Made by a program: the position numbers and the translations under genes. Source: Parascedosporium putredinis (Eukaryota > Ascomycota > Sordariomycetes > Microascales > Microascaceae). Taken from it: a DNA stretch of 64,000 nucleotides. Positions within the stretch are counted from its first letter, which is position 1; each line of letters opens with the position of its first letter. Positions 1-11,761 of the stretch are shown piece by piece. The notes below the pieces were generated by a model that ran no database searches, had not been told where the DNA came from, and worked only from the letters and a program-made list of their open reading frames with translations. The stretch is from the NCBI GenBank assembly GCA_949357655.1, contig CASHTG010000015.1:2914001-2978000 (forward strand), read 5' to 3'.

Positions 1-93
1 CCACCTCAGGGCGCGCGAGGCCACGAAAATGCCACCGCGGTGGCCGAAACTCTGGAATCGAGCCCCCACGTCATCTCCGTCAACTATCCCGGC

Positions 94-478
94 CTAAACT
101 CCCATCCCCACCGCCACGTAGCTCTGAAGCAGCACCGCGATGGAATGGGCGGCGGTATGCTGTCCTTCCGTATCCGCGGCGGCCACAGCGCGGCCGAGCG
201 CTTCTGCCAGCGCACTGCCATATTCACTCTCGCCGAGAGCCTTGGTGGCATCGAGCCTGGTAGAGGTACCCAGCAGCATGACCCACGCCGGAATTCCCAA
301 AGACCAACGTGAGGCCGTTGGCGTATTTGACGACCTCGTACGCATCAGCTGCGGTGTTGAGGATGCCGATGATCTCGTCCAGGACGTCCTTCGGGCCCTC
401 GAAAAGGCCGTGACCGAGACCACCCAGGAAGGGTCTAAGAATGGCGTAACCAATGGAACGAATGGCAGCCTTGCGCAC
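94..478 (-). CDS. Uncertain hypothetical protein at the left edge, frame broken
   Basis: I do not recognise this protein. An ATG at 478 opens a frame of 84 codons, with a basic start and then a Gly-rich hydrophobic stretch and an acidic, helical-looking segment. A second minus frame continues with an Ala-rich, alignable-looking text that ends at 94. Joining the two needs a frame change near 270-300, either an unseen intron or an indel like those in neighbouring genes. The plus strand also has a 113-codon frame over the same bases (140-481), so even the strand is not certain. I prefer the minus strand because its text is less biased in composition. No function is proposed. Confidence 0.28.
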
Positions 479-1048
479 TAGAAGCGGGACAGTTGTTTGC
501 GATTTAGAACCGTGTCTTCCGGATTTTTAGACGGGCGGAGAGAAAACGAGTGGAGGTCATCATCGGTCATTAGTGCCGCAAAAAAGCCCAAAGATAGATC
601 TAGTTAGTTAATGAGAGATGAATTTCAAGAGACGAAACGTGTTTCTGCAGAGCATATCCGTCCGGGAGATGTGCTGCGAGCCCAGAAGTGACGCTACCAC
701 CTTTTCCCTCTACCAACTAGAAGCTCTGGATAGCTATCGACTAACCAAAGCCGCAACGGACACCGCCTTGACACTGGCTTTCAAAAGCACATAACATACT
801 CTATTTGGCTTGGCGAGGAGAGGGAGTTTACGCGAAAGAAATGAGAAAAATAATCTTGTTGTTTCGTTAGGTCGTATCGTTATTAATCGACATCATAATT
901 CATCGTCCGGAGCGCCAATCTACATAAACCGCCCCGTGAGAGAAACCACCCTGAGCACCTTGGCAAACGAAAGAAAAGATGAAAAAGGAAAGAGAGGACT
1001 ATGAAAAGGAGGGCCCCCATGTCTTCCATGTATAATGTTAAGTGCAAA
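479..1048. other. Intergenic
   Basis: This 570-base stretch lies between the edge frame and the 3' end of the F-box gene. It contains short unrelated open frames only. I see no RNA gene or repeat in it. Confidence 0.5.
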
Positions 1049-2894
1049 TTAGGCTATACCCGGGCCTTGTGCCTCATCATCGTTGCTAAGGGGCTGGAGG
1101 GATAACTGGGTGGGAGCAATTTCTGCATGTTCTTCAACCTGCTGAAGAGGACCCGGGGGCGGCAGCTCTACAAGATCCTCGAGGTGTTCTAAAGGCAGCG
1201 CATTGGCTGTTTCTGGGCTCAGCGAGCTCCGGTGCTCCGTTAGTTTGTTCATCCCCGTGCACGCGGTTTGCGCAATGGCGTGTAGTTCATCCAAGGTTCC
1301 CTTGTTGCAGTTTGGAAACGTGTCGTCAATGCTCCGCAGCCACGTTGAGGTGGGGTTGGCCACGAGGCTTTGGTAGGCAACGGTATCCCATTCCGATGGC
1401 CTCACGGGTTTGGGCGGCACCGGCTTGGTTTCCAAGGCCCAGGGTTTGTTATTCCCTGACGGGGCAGCCATGTCGCGGTGGTCATCACCAGAATCGGGTC
1501 CGAGTTTGCCCAAGCCCGTGACAACTTCGACAAAACGGCGGGAAAGGCAGCGCTTGAACCCACGGGGGTCGTCAAGATCGAAATTCCGGTGTGCCACTAA
1601 TTCGTCGTCTGTACCGTAGAAGTCATAGCCAAGCCGACTGGCTCTGCAAACACGAAGGTTTGGCAGAGCCTCGCGGACAACCAGGGCGATCCAGACATCC
1701 CCTTCGTTAGGACAAGAACCAGACATTCCGACCCACAAGACCTTGGAGGGGCTTAACTCATTAGGTGCCGTACCAGCAACTTTGAGATACACCTCGTTGA
1801 GGAAGAGCTCGCGAAGGGTGTTCCCAAAAGAACCCCGGCGGAAGCGAAAAAATCGGCCGATATTTCAACTCGCTTGAGCTCTAAACTGCTGAGCCTCTGA
1901 AAGGGCAGTCGGGGGTTTGGGAGAGCCATGACAGCCCATTCATCCACATCTAGGGCCGTCGAGAGCGTGTGCTTGATAGCCTTAGGTGGACGATAATCGC
2001 AGTCAAGTCCCACCAGACAGAGGGTCTTGAGGCGACCGGCTGATGCAATCAGGCTCCAAAGGGAAGCAGAGTATATGCGAAACCTATCTATTAGGGGCTC
2101 GCGTCTTCGTATCGAAATCACAAAGTGTTCGACCTGCTCCATCGCGACGCGAATGTTGTTGACGTCGATCGGGTTAGTCCAGAGCCTGCAGATGGATATA
2201 TCTGCGGCGTTTTCAAGAACGAGCACCTTGAGCTTAGAATGCTCCGACTCCTCATCTTCTTTGCGACCAAGAGCTGCAAAGGTATTTGCCAGAGTAGACG
2301 TGACTGCCGTACAATGAGGACCGACCAGGGGAAAGGGCAGATTCAATCTGACGCGCTCAACCCGACTGCAGTAGAAGAGTATTTCGGTGACCTTGGCGCG
2401 GTACTCCTCCTCTGTGAAAGACTTGGTGTTCATGCAATAACGGGTCTGTAGGGTATCGCAGAATTCCCTCATCGATGGCACTTCCCTGAAGAGTGTGTTG
2501 AGAAAGCCAACTTCGACTACACAGCCCAAGGTTATCAGAATTAGAGTTCACGGAGCGGCTATCGTCCAAGCAAAGACGGTGCGTAGATTCAAATTGAAGC
2601 CATTCTATGGAGAGGCACGGAAGTCTTACGTTCATCCCTTAGTAGCATAAGGTCAATATAGAGAGAGGTACAGTGATAACCGATCGTTTGGAGACCTTCT
2701 ATCATTGGGGGTCGCCTGTGACTGAACCGGCTGATCCTGGTGAACTCAAGGTTGAGAGTCTGGCATAGTACAGGCTTCAGAGCAGTATCGAATGCCCGGC
2801 AAACAAACCGTAGATTAAGCGCCGCATTCTTGGAGGTTGAGAGCACAGTAGTCCGCAGGATTGCGGCTAGGATCTCGAAGGGAATTTTGTCCAT
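1049..2894 (-). CDS. F-box protein, frameshifted
   Basis: This is probably a substrate adaptor of an SCF ubiquitin ligase. The N-terminus (MDKIPFEILAAILR, followed by an LRFVCRAFD motif) is a typical fungal F-box. The rest, with periodic leucine-rich text such as LKRVEIS and LRELFLNEVYLK, resembles the variable C-terminal half of fungal F-box proteins. I take the ATG at 2894; the open frame runs slightly upstream but only from a GTG. Exon 1 is 2630-2894 and exon 2 is 1049-2516, with a 113-nt intron (gtaaga..tgtag). The frame breaks at the six-A run 1847-1852. One extra base there joins the two halves and gives 577 residues. The substrate cannot be inferred. Confidence 0.72.
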
Positions 2895-5800
2895 GGCGAC
2901 GGGCAGGCCCTTTGCTGCCACAGGATGTGTGAGACGGGACCTGTATCAGACTCGGGGATTTTCCTCTCCCACATCTAAATAGTGGTTTAGTTTCTCGGAT
3001 GAGGTTGGAGAGGTGATGTAAGGGCGGCCAGGGATGCCATTTGAAGAGAAAATGAAGAGCAGAAAGCTGGGCAAATCTCTGAATCAGGAAAGCTGCACTA
3101 TCTCTGCGATTAAAATAAAAAGCCGATGCAAGGAATTCCACTGAATGGACACATCTAGTCAACCTCGGCTCGGATGAATCTAGGCTGAGATTCAGGGATC
3201 GCGAGTCGTGGATGTCGTTGTCAACTCCGTTGCTTCCACTGTTGGTCCTTCTACACTTGCTCGACTCTTGCCCCGCCGTCTTCCCCCTTGATGGATGACT
3301 AGTAGCTTGTGACGGCTGTGGAGGGTGCAGTGGGCCTTTTGTGGCAGCGGCTCTGCACGGGCCAGGCCTGTGCCGCTTAGGTGAGAAAGACAGGATTATG
3401 AGCATATCCTCATCCCCTTATCCAGGTGCTTACGAATCGAAGGTGGTGATGCGATGAGTTGGAAGGGGGCCTTAGGGGCTACATAGAGATGTCAATACGC
3501 ATGTGTGCGGTTTTTGGCTAAATGAGGGGGCAAGTCAACAACAAGAGAATGCAGCATCGGCGACTCTTGCACTCTAGAAAAACCTAAGTGTTGCTTGCTT
3601 CTCTTCACCCTCTGTGGGGGCCGACTTGGGAGTGTTTCGCTTGGTTATGTAAGCCAGGGAAGGATTTCTTCAGGACGCTCCATAAAATGAAAAATAACCA
3701 AAGGTGAAAAAGGAAAAATTTTCTGCATTGTCTCTCTTCCATACCTCTTTTCAACCAACAACATACTCTGGAAACCGGACACTATCTCTCCTCATCGAGA
3801 CTCACCACGAATGGGAAGCATTTGACCTTTCTACTCGTTCTAGAAGCTTTGAGCAGGCGCCGTCATTGGAAGCTGGATTTGGTCAGCGCAGGCTTGCAAG
3901 TATGACCTGCCGTGCAGTTCCCTTTGGCGGTCTTTGGACCTGGGCAAACCTGCTAGAATTCACCTTTGATGTCTCTCTTTCAGAATGACTGAGATGAATC
4001 GCCATTCCGACAGCATGAACCACCTCTTCCGAGTGCTGCTTCGCGACCGCGGACACTCTCGCATGCCAATGACCATCACACTTTTCTCGCGCTGAAACTG
4101 CCGAGACTGCTTGCTATTCCCGTGCTATCCAACCCTTCTACTTCAGTCCGCAATGGACCTCGGGCATATGTGTGTACAGCGTCGAGTCAAACTCTCATAC
4201 TCGCCTAGCTGAAGGATGAAAACGTGCCCAGATCAATCCTTTATAGTTGCCCATCTATTACCAAACAAATCGGCTCCGATATCCCAACGGCCGAGGTGCA
4301 TGAAAGATAGGGAAACAGAATATTTGCTGTGAATAATGTGTAGATGCGGGTGAGATTGGTCATGATATTCGCCAATGCCAATGCCAGGTGAAGTCTGATG
4401 TTTTTCCCCAGGACCCTTTACAGGTTGCCCAACGGAAATGGGCGTCAAGACCTTCAAGCATTGATTTAGAGATGCGTCGCTCGCCAGGAACCAATCGGGC
4501 CTGCCCATACAAGGCGTCTGACGATGTTTTTCTCGGCTTGTCCACTCAGGGCCGGGCGCACGAATGTCAACAATGTGACAAGCGCTGAGGGCGCCACCAC
4601 GTTGCGGCCATGGTTAGTCAAGTGGCAGATGAGCCAGCAATGACTGGGGGCCTCAAGTCCTTGGTATGTGTCAGGTTGGTGATCTGCCTGCTTAGGCCTA
4701 GGTCGATGGCTCTTCAGCGATATTATCTGCTCCTGGCCTCTTCCACGGACTCCGCAAATGTCGTGTATAGGTGGGTCTGGTCTGTGGGTGGGGTTTACTG
4801 CCCGATCTGTGATCGGAAGCTGCCAGTGCGCTCACTCCTCACTTCGGCTTCTCCGCTGTGGGAAGAGATAGTGTAGATTTGCACTCTTATTATTACATCA
4901 ACTTGTGAGGTGTCGGGGAATGAAGGCCCCGTCTGGTCTGGCCGGTCAAAGGCAGGGGTATCCATGACACCTTGAAGCGGCCATCCCCTTGATGAAGCTA
5001 ACCATCCCGACAACGCCTTCCACAACGCCGCTAATATGTCTGGTGCAAAGAACGGGCCACGAGGCGTGGTCCTGAGATATTAGTTTGAATATCCGTGTTT
5101 CGAGATATCGGCCATATTCCCATACATTTCGTTCGATGCGAGCTTCAATGGTCCTGTTGATTGCCGTTGGTACTTTTGACCCCTGTGATCTTACAATCCC
5201 CCTCTTCATATTCTCTCCTCCGACCCTGCCGACAAGGGCACTCCGTTCTTCTAGAAGATAGTGGAGGAGATTTGTCACCCCGATCTATGAAAGTCGACAT
5301 TCAAAGCTGGACGCGGATGTGGAGCTTGTTCACTGACGTCTTGGATGCCGGATGTATTGTCCTGGGCTTTCTTACCCCTCCACTGCGTTGCAGGTTCAGC
5401 TCTGTTGGCCTCAGTCCTCTGTTCCGCGCCATCTCCACAGACAGCTCCTCCTGTTATTATGATTGTTGTTGTTTTTGTTATTATGACTATTATTATTATT
5501 ATTTCATTATCGTGTGTGTGTGGCACGCACTTTCGCCCCAAAGTGCAGGATCATGTGGGACGAAGCCTCTCGAACCCACCCTCCTGACTATGGGGTGTTA
5601 CACTTAGAAAAGTTGCTCTTCGTCAACACGAGGCTGGAGTATTTCTATGAGAGCTGAGGACTGGGTTATCAAGCTGTACGATTCCGCTTTCTTTCGTTAC
5701 CCATGGGATGGTAACATCAATGCGGCAAATCGGAATCTTGGCTCTCCACGACCAGTATGATAGGTTGACGTTACTCGGTGATCCTCGTCGGGTGTGGGAG

Positions 5801-8800
5801 CGTCATGGGTAATCGTGGTCAGAGGTGTGATAGCAGAGAGGGATGGAGGGAAAAATGAAGAACGTGGGGTGTAGCCGTGATAGGCTATTGTGGGGAGGAG
5901 GGAGTGATACAGGGTATGAGCTGAGCCAGCCAGCAAGGTCGCATTGATGGATAATACTTGTAATACCAGCTGCCCAACAGAGATCTCTGCTAGCCAATAA
6001 CGCCCGCTTGATCAAGGATCTAGATCCGAGGCTCTGGGTTGGGTCTCCGTCCACGGAACCCCCTCCGCACCGCGGACTCCTCCCCAACCCTTGAGCAATA
6101 ATAATAGCAATAATAAGGGTCCAACGACAGGCAAAATCACCTCACCCGGCCTGATGGAGAGACGATGGCGGTTTTATCTTTACCACCAATTAGCCGTTTC
6201 CTCGCTTTTCAACCGATTCGAGCAATGCCGAGATGACGAGGAGCAGAAGGTCGAGCTAGAGTAGTTTTCTCCATGGTGGATTTGTTGCTCTCACAGTGTT
6301 TAGAGGTGGACTCGTTGGAACCGTCAGCGAGACCTTCCTTTTACGGACTCGTCTGCGCGGGATCTCGCGTCACTGATGTGGTAACTGTTGGAGTATTGGG
6401 CCCACGGCATTTGCTTCTTTGTGGAATGCCATTGCTGCGCGTATGTTGAATAATAAGGTACCCCCTTCCCGCGGAGTGTTGTCCATCCGTGAAATGAGAT
6501 CGCAAAGCCGCTTCGCGTTGCGAGTTGGCCGCTAGTCCTGATTCGAGGTTGGCTTGAGCACGCCAGCATAAAGTCGCAGAATGGGAAAATTGGCCTGCGT
6601 TGAACTTGACTAATGTGCAGCGCAGGCCTTTGGCCCATGTTCCCCCTTTTTGCCTTCGTGCATGGCGATGATATTACAGAGACAAACCCGTACAGCCCTT
6701 TTACACGGTTAAGACGCGCTCTCTCTGAGGCTTCCTGGGCCTTCGCGTTTGGCCAGGGTAGGGGAAAGGGGAAGGGTCTTGAATGTGGTGTGGAGCACCC
6801 CCGATTTATCAGCAATATTTCAATACTATGGTGTATGGGGAAGTTGAAGTGCATGCTTGAATTAAAGATGTGCACTCGTACATGGCCCGAGAAGGAGGCC
6901 CTGGCTTAGCCCTGCTCAGCTGAAAAACTCACCCAAAGAGGACTCCCTTGAGGAGAAAGGCTAGACAATGCTACGTTGGATGATGTGGTACGAAGTACGG
7001 ATGTGCGGTACGTACCGACTGGTAGGCCCCTTCTGGTTTGATTTGCGACCGAAGGCTGAGGGAAGGAAGGAACGTGCATGGGGCCACTGAAGGGCTCGAG
7101 GTTGAACAAGGTTGGCCCCAGCGCTCCATTCACGTTGGTTAATCGGGAGCCCTGCCCGACAGGGCATTCTCGATGGTCCTACCTGTAAATTCCCGATCAA
7201 GACGACACCCCATTTTGCCCTGGGCCATCTCAAATTCTTGAGACGGCACCCCCTCGTTGGCGGGCGCCCTGGAGGCCGTCAAATCTCCAGCTCATCTACG
7301 GCATACGACTCCTCTATTTTGCCTTTAGAAGGAGTGGACAGGGGTTTGTGTGGGGTGGTAGAATTCGAGCACTGATAGTGATACTCTCCCGAAAAGAATG
7401 TGATACGGCCGGGGGCGAGGGGAAGAAGCTTTCGAAGACTGAGGGAAAGAACATTCATTGATCTGAATGCTGGGCGTTGGCCATTACACCCATCAATTGA
7501 TCCCTTAGATCAATGATCAAGAATAGGCTCTGGAGACGGACTTGATCAAGTGCTTTATCCTGGCCCTGCCTCCACTGGTGTGCATCGTAGTTGCGAGGGT
7601 GGACTGTGGCGCGCGAGTGGGGAATTCGCGGACGAATAGCCGACGTGTCATGGCTGTTGATTGTGTTGTGCTGGCCAGGCCTTTTTGATCGCCATTCCAG
7701 CACTCGGCTTGCATCAACAATGACCACAATGTGGTGTCGCCCCTCGAGAGAGCGTTGTTGAAGCGTTTGGGAAGGGGCAAAGGGGGCATGATAATTCTCG
7801 AAGGGGAAGGCACATTGAAATTTGCGCCTCCCTCGTCTCTACGCACTTTTCTGTCCCCACCTCTTTCAAAGAAATTACCTTCCGTGTGCCGTGGACGATG
7901 CATTCAGTGTTCCATGCTGGTCGAGGTCGATGTCTTGAAACCCCAAGGTCTGCCGCCACTCCCTCGGAGCCCAAAATACAAGTGACAACCTTAAAAAACC
8001 CCCAAAATCACACTGTAGTGCCACGACCATAATGGTAACACACAAAAGTTAAGATCTCCGCTCAAGGCTGGCCAAGAATTGGGGGAGGTATTATCGTCAG
8101 GAACAATACAGTCCAGTCTTCGTCAAGTCGGAGTGTGGAGACCAGGATTTTGGGTTGGGTTTCTTGGACGAACCGAGAAACCCAACTGCAGATTGTTTGG
8201 TGCTGGGGTTTCGTTTAGGTTTACAACACTCCGCTATGATTCAAACTTGGGCGGCAGGAGTTTGATCGCCCGTTCGTGACGGACTTCGAGAACTCACACT
8301 CTTTCTCCCTTCCTGCCCTCCCTTCCATCTTGGTTGATCATCAGGATTGCGACGAGCTACGTCTACGATCCCGCCTTTCCGGTAGCGACGGAGAGCGATG
8401 AAAGACGCTCGGGCCCCACTCCGTGCAAGACATGGCTACCCATGAGTCTGTTTCTCTTGACAGTGAGACGCTGCTTCGGAAGACTCCCGTACTCCGTGCT
8501 CGCCTTCGAGTGCACCGGGGTTCCTGGTGAAGGGGCAAGGTCATTTCGAATCTTTTGTTCCCGAAGTGGGCTGACCGCACATGCCCAATGCTGCGCTCCA
8601 CCCTTCCTCCCAAATTTATGCTGCTGGCTGCTGGCGTCTTCGCTCGAAGAAGTGGCTTGCTAGCAACAACGGCTCCTCTTGGATCTCCGAAAGTATAGCT
8701 TCCGCCCCCACTAAGGAGATTGTGAATGTGATAGACCTGTGATGGATTTGCTGACGTGAAGAGCGGAGTATGGTATGGTGCAATATTTTGGCAATGATAA

Positions 8801-11761
8801 AGGGAATTGAAGGAGACGGGAGGCTAGAAAGACAGCTCCTCCACCCCACTCCCCTAGGTGGCTTTTGGTGGATCTCCGTGTTGATGAATTGCGTTTGATG
8901 ATAATAACAATAATAATCATACTGCGGGCCCTCAGATTTTTTTCCCTTTTTCCTTTTTCTGCCGCTGTACTCACCCATCATGGACACCATTCAATTCGTT
9001 CCATTTCTCCAAGGGAGCAAGAGGCCTCTGGTACCTATCGGCCTAGCCCTCGTCCGCGGTTGGTTGCATGGGCAGGAATGCAACGAACTCGGAAAGCACA
9101 ACGAGGTTAAGGAGCCAAAGGTGATTCGAGTGCTGCGGTTCGATCGGCCTTGGCTGATTTTTCCAGATGCGCGTACTTGCGTCTGTGTAATGTGCAGGCT
9201 CCAGACCGCACATGGGCTGCATTACAAGTATCAGCCCTCAAACTCTCTGCTCCCGCCCTTTTGGCTTTTACTGATGTGGTGATAATTGAAGGGCACAGCC
9301 CGGATCCACACCGATGAAATGCTGCTGTGGACAATAGGCGGGGTCTTGATAATACGAGGTGGGAACAAGGGCGTGGGGAAGAAGTACAGTACACTACTCT
9401 CGACAGTTCAGCCGACCAGGCGGCCCATTGGCGCGCGGAGGCCATCTCAGATGCCTGAATCTTGTAATTTTCTTGGCCTGTATATTGTATCTCTCTCTCT
9501 ACGTCTCCCTCTCTCCATCGGCCCTTCGTTCTCTTTTCTGATGGGCTGACCTCCCTGACTCTCTCGAAGAAAAGGCAATCTACAGTTCATGCGCCGGATG
9601 TTTCCCCATTCCGTGCGAGTGAGTGAGTGAATGGCCAAGGCCTTACCGACCTTCCGAAGGACGACTGGGGTTCGAATGGGCAAATCGAGCACGACGCTCT
9701 GGGCCTGTCCGACCTTTCGTGATCGACCTTTTCATTACAAGGAGCACGCCCACTAAGCCCGAGTTGGCGTGCTGGCGCGCCTTGGCCTGAGGTGATTGGG
9801 ACCGACAAGTCCTTGTAGCTCGGGCTAGAGCCACTGCGGCATGCGCCAAGCAGGTGCCTGCCTAGGCTGGATTTGTCCTGGCCGCAATCAGCCTACTCAG
9901 ATGGAGAAGTGACCAGCCCATAGGTACGCGTGAGAGGTACAGCTGGCAGAGGAGGCGACGTACGAAGTATTTTTTTCTTTTAAATTCGAAAGGTGAGGGG
10001 ACTCCATCCAGGGGAGAAAGGGGGAAAAAGGAAGAAATTTTGAGACACGTGGGTTCACTTTTTAACTGCTCCGTGTACCTGATTCTTGTCTCGCATGCTT
10101 TGACAGCTCGGCTGGAACATCAGCATGTAAGGTTGTGAGCTTGTCTAGTAACGCTGATTCCAGATTCTGCGTGTAAATTCTGCGACTGCGGGAGGTGACG
10201 GAAAAAGAAAAGGGAGAAAAAAAAAGAAGGAAGGAGATGACGATATCTGCGGAAGCGTGAGGTCTGCGTCGGCAGTGGGGAGGAGGCTTCAAGTAAAATA
10301 AATTGCGAGGTTCGCGCTGCAGGCGGTAACGGCGAGAAGCGAGAAGCACAAGGTCGTAGCAATAGCGTCATTGCTAATTTATTCCACGTTGAAAAGGATG
10401 TGGGAGACATGGGGGACAGGAAGTTCTTTTCTGGTAGCGGGACGCAGGATTTGCAAGCTCTTCAGCTTGCTCAGCCTACTCTCTCCCGCTGAAATGCTAC
10501 CCTATTACGCTTTCCAAGTCAACAGCCCGAGGACTCTTGAAGTCTGGAAAATGTACCAATACAACCAGACACGTGTTGGCTCAGGCCTACGGGGCATCGG
10601 AATGTGGGAGGAGTTCGAGGTGGCACGTCAACCCCTTCATACTTGGACTTGGGTGGGCGGGCCAGCGAACCAGCCTCAGTGGTGGGCTCTCCACTAATAT
10701 TAACAAAGTCGCTTTGCAACGCGCGCCGCGCCTCTGCAGATACTTTGGCAGCTAATTCTCAGGCGGCATGGATCGAGGTACATCTCTGAATCTTGAGGTA
10801 CAGATCAAGCAATGTATCAACGAAGAATTCCCTCTACAGTCCATAGGCTGGGGATGCGGCATGGAACAACGTGAGGTACCTCGATTGTGTAGAGAGGTGC
10901 GTCACTGATCAATGTCCGTGACCTTTGAGACAGCCCTGTCGTGGTCCTTTCATGTTCCCAAACTGAACGCGCCGTATTACCCGTCCACGACACTAGGTCG
11001 GGAAAGAACATTGAACTTTGAACAAGGCAATGCGTTGCCAAATGAAAAAGACATTTTAGCGCGGTGGGCTCCGGGAAGGTCTCGCAGGCCAACAAGAGGC
11101 TTGGCCGAGAAAGCAACATTTTCTCCCTTCTCTCCCGGGCACGTACAAAGTATCTCCCGTCAACCCCGAGTGCCTGGGGTCTGAAGATCGTGTTTCTGGC
11201 GTCTCCCATTCTTGATCCACCTCCTCCTTCTTCCGAACTCATCATCCCTTCCCACCTCGTGCGGAACCCTTCTCATAGTATATACATCGTTTCTTCTCCC
11301 CCTGTCACTCGCTTTCGTTCACCTCTCCTTTGGCTCACCTCCTCCACCCACCCTGAAAGACACGGCCTCTCCCATTCACCCTTCTGGCCTGCGTTTCCCT
11401 AATTATCCAACTGGACCGAACCTGAGAGGCCCTCTTACGACTTTGTACGGCCTCCCGAATAACCCGCTTGCCCATTCTCCGGCTGTTGTGGGAAGTGATT
11501 GGAATCGAAGGGAATAACACTTTCGCCAATATTATAGCTCCCCGCCGCTTGAAACGTACCGTACCATCGAACCACCGCGCAAAGAGAACGGATTTCTCCA
11601 GCCAAAGCAAATCTCACCCGCTGCTCCCAATCGGAAGTTGGGCGAGATCGGCAACGCCCATTGTGCCCCAGCCATTGTCATTGCTTGGTCTGGGATATTT
11701 CACCAACACGCGCTGAGCTCACTCGGCTCTTCCAGCCTCACGAACGAACCTGAACCCGCTA
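2895..11761. other. Long gene-poor stretch upstream of the DUF1765 gene
   Basis: About 8.9 kb between the F-box start and the first coding-like text of the DUF1765 gene. Many open frames of 60-200 codons exist on both strands, but they overlap each other, have biased composition and match no family I know. Present are a TAT trinucleotide run (5489-5503), one copy of a 10-base palindrome (7492-7501) and two copies of a GTACGAAGTA motif (6988-6998, 9960-9969). The last part (about 11150-11760) is rich in C and T on the plus strand, as in fungal 5' leaders, and may already contain coding sequence. Confidence 0.5.
5489..5503. repeat. TAT trinucleotide microsatellite
   Basis: Five perfect units of a TAT trinucleotide, flanked by other T-rich imperfect units, in intergenic sequence. 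Confidence 0.8.

Noticed and set aside
45..70. tRNA B-box-like sequence on the minus strand near the left edge
   Set aside because: The core deviates from the consensus and I find no matching A box or cloverleaf stems.
2815..3405. Minus-strand frame of 196 codons upstream of the F-box gene
   Set aside because: It overlaps the F-box exon in another frame, is Ser/Pro/Arg-rich and has no domain. It is a shadow plus promoter sequence.
5161..5607. Plus-strand frame of 148 codons
   Set aside because: It runs through a trinucleotide repeat that gives poly-Tyr/Cys text, with no conserved features.
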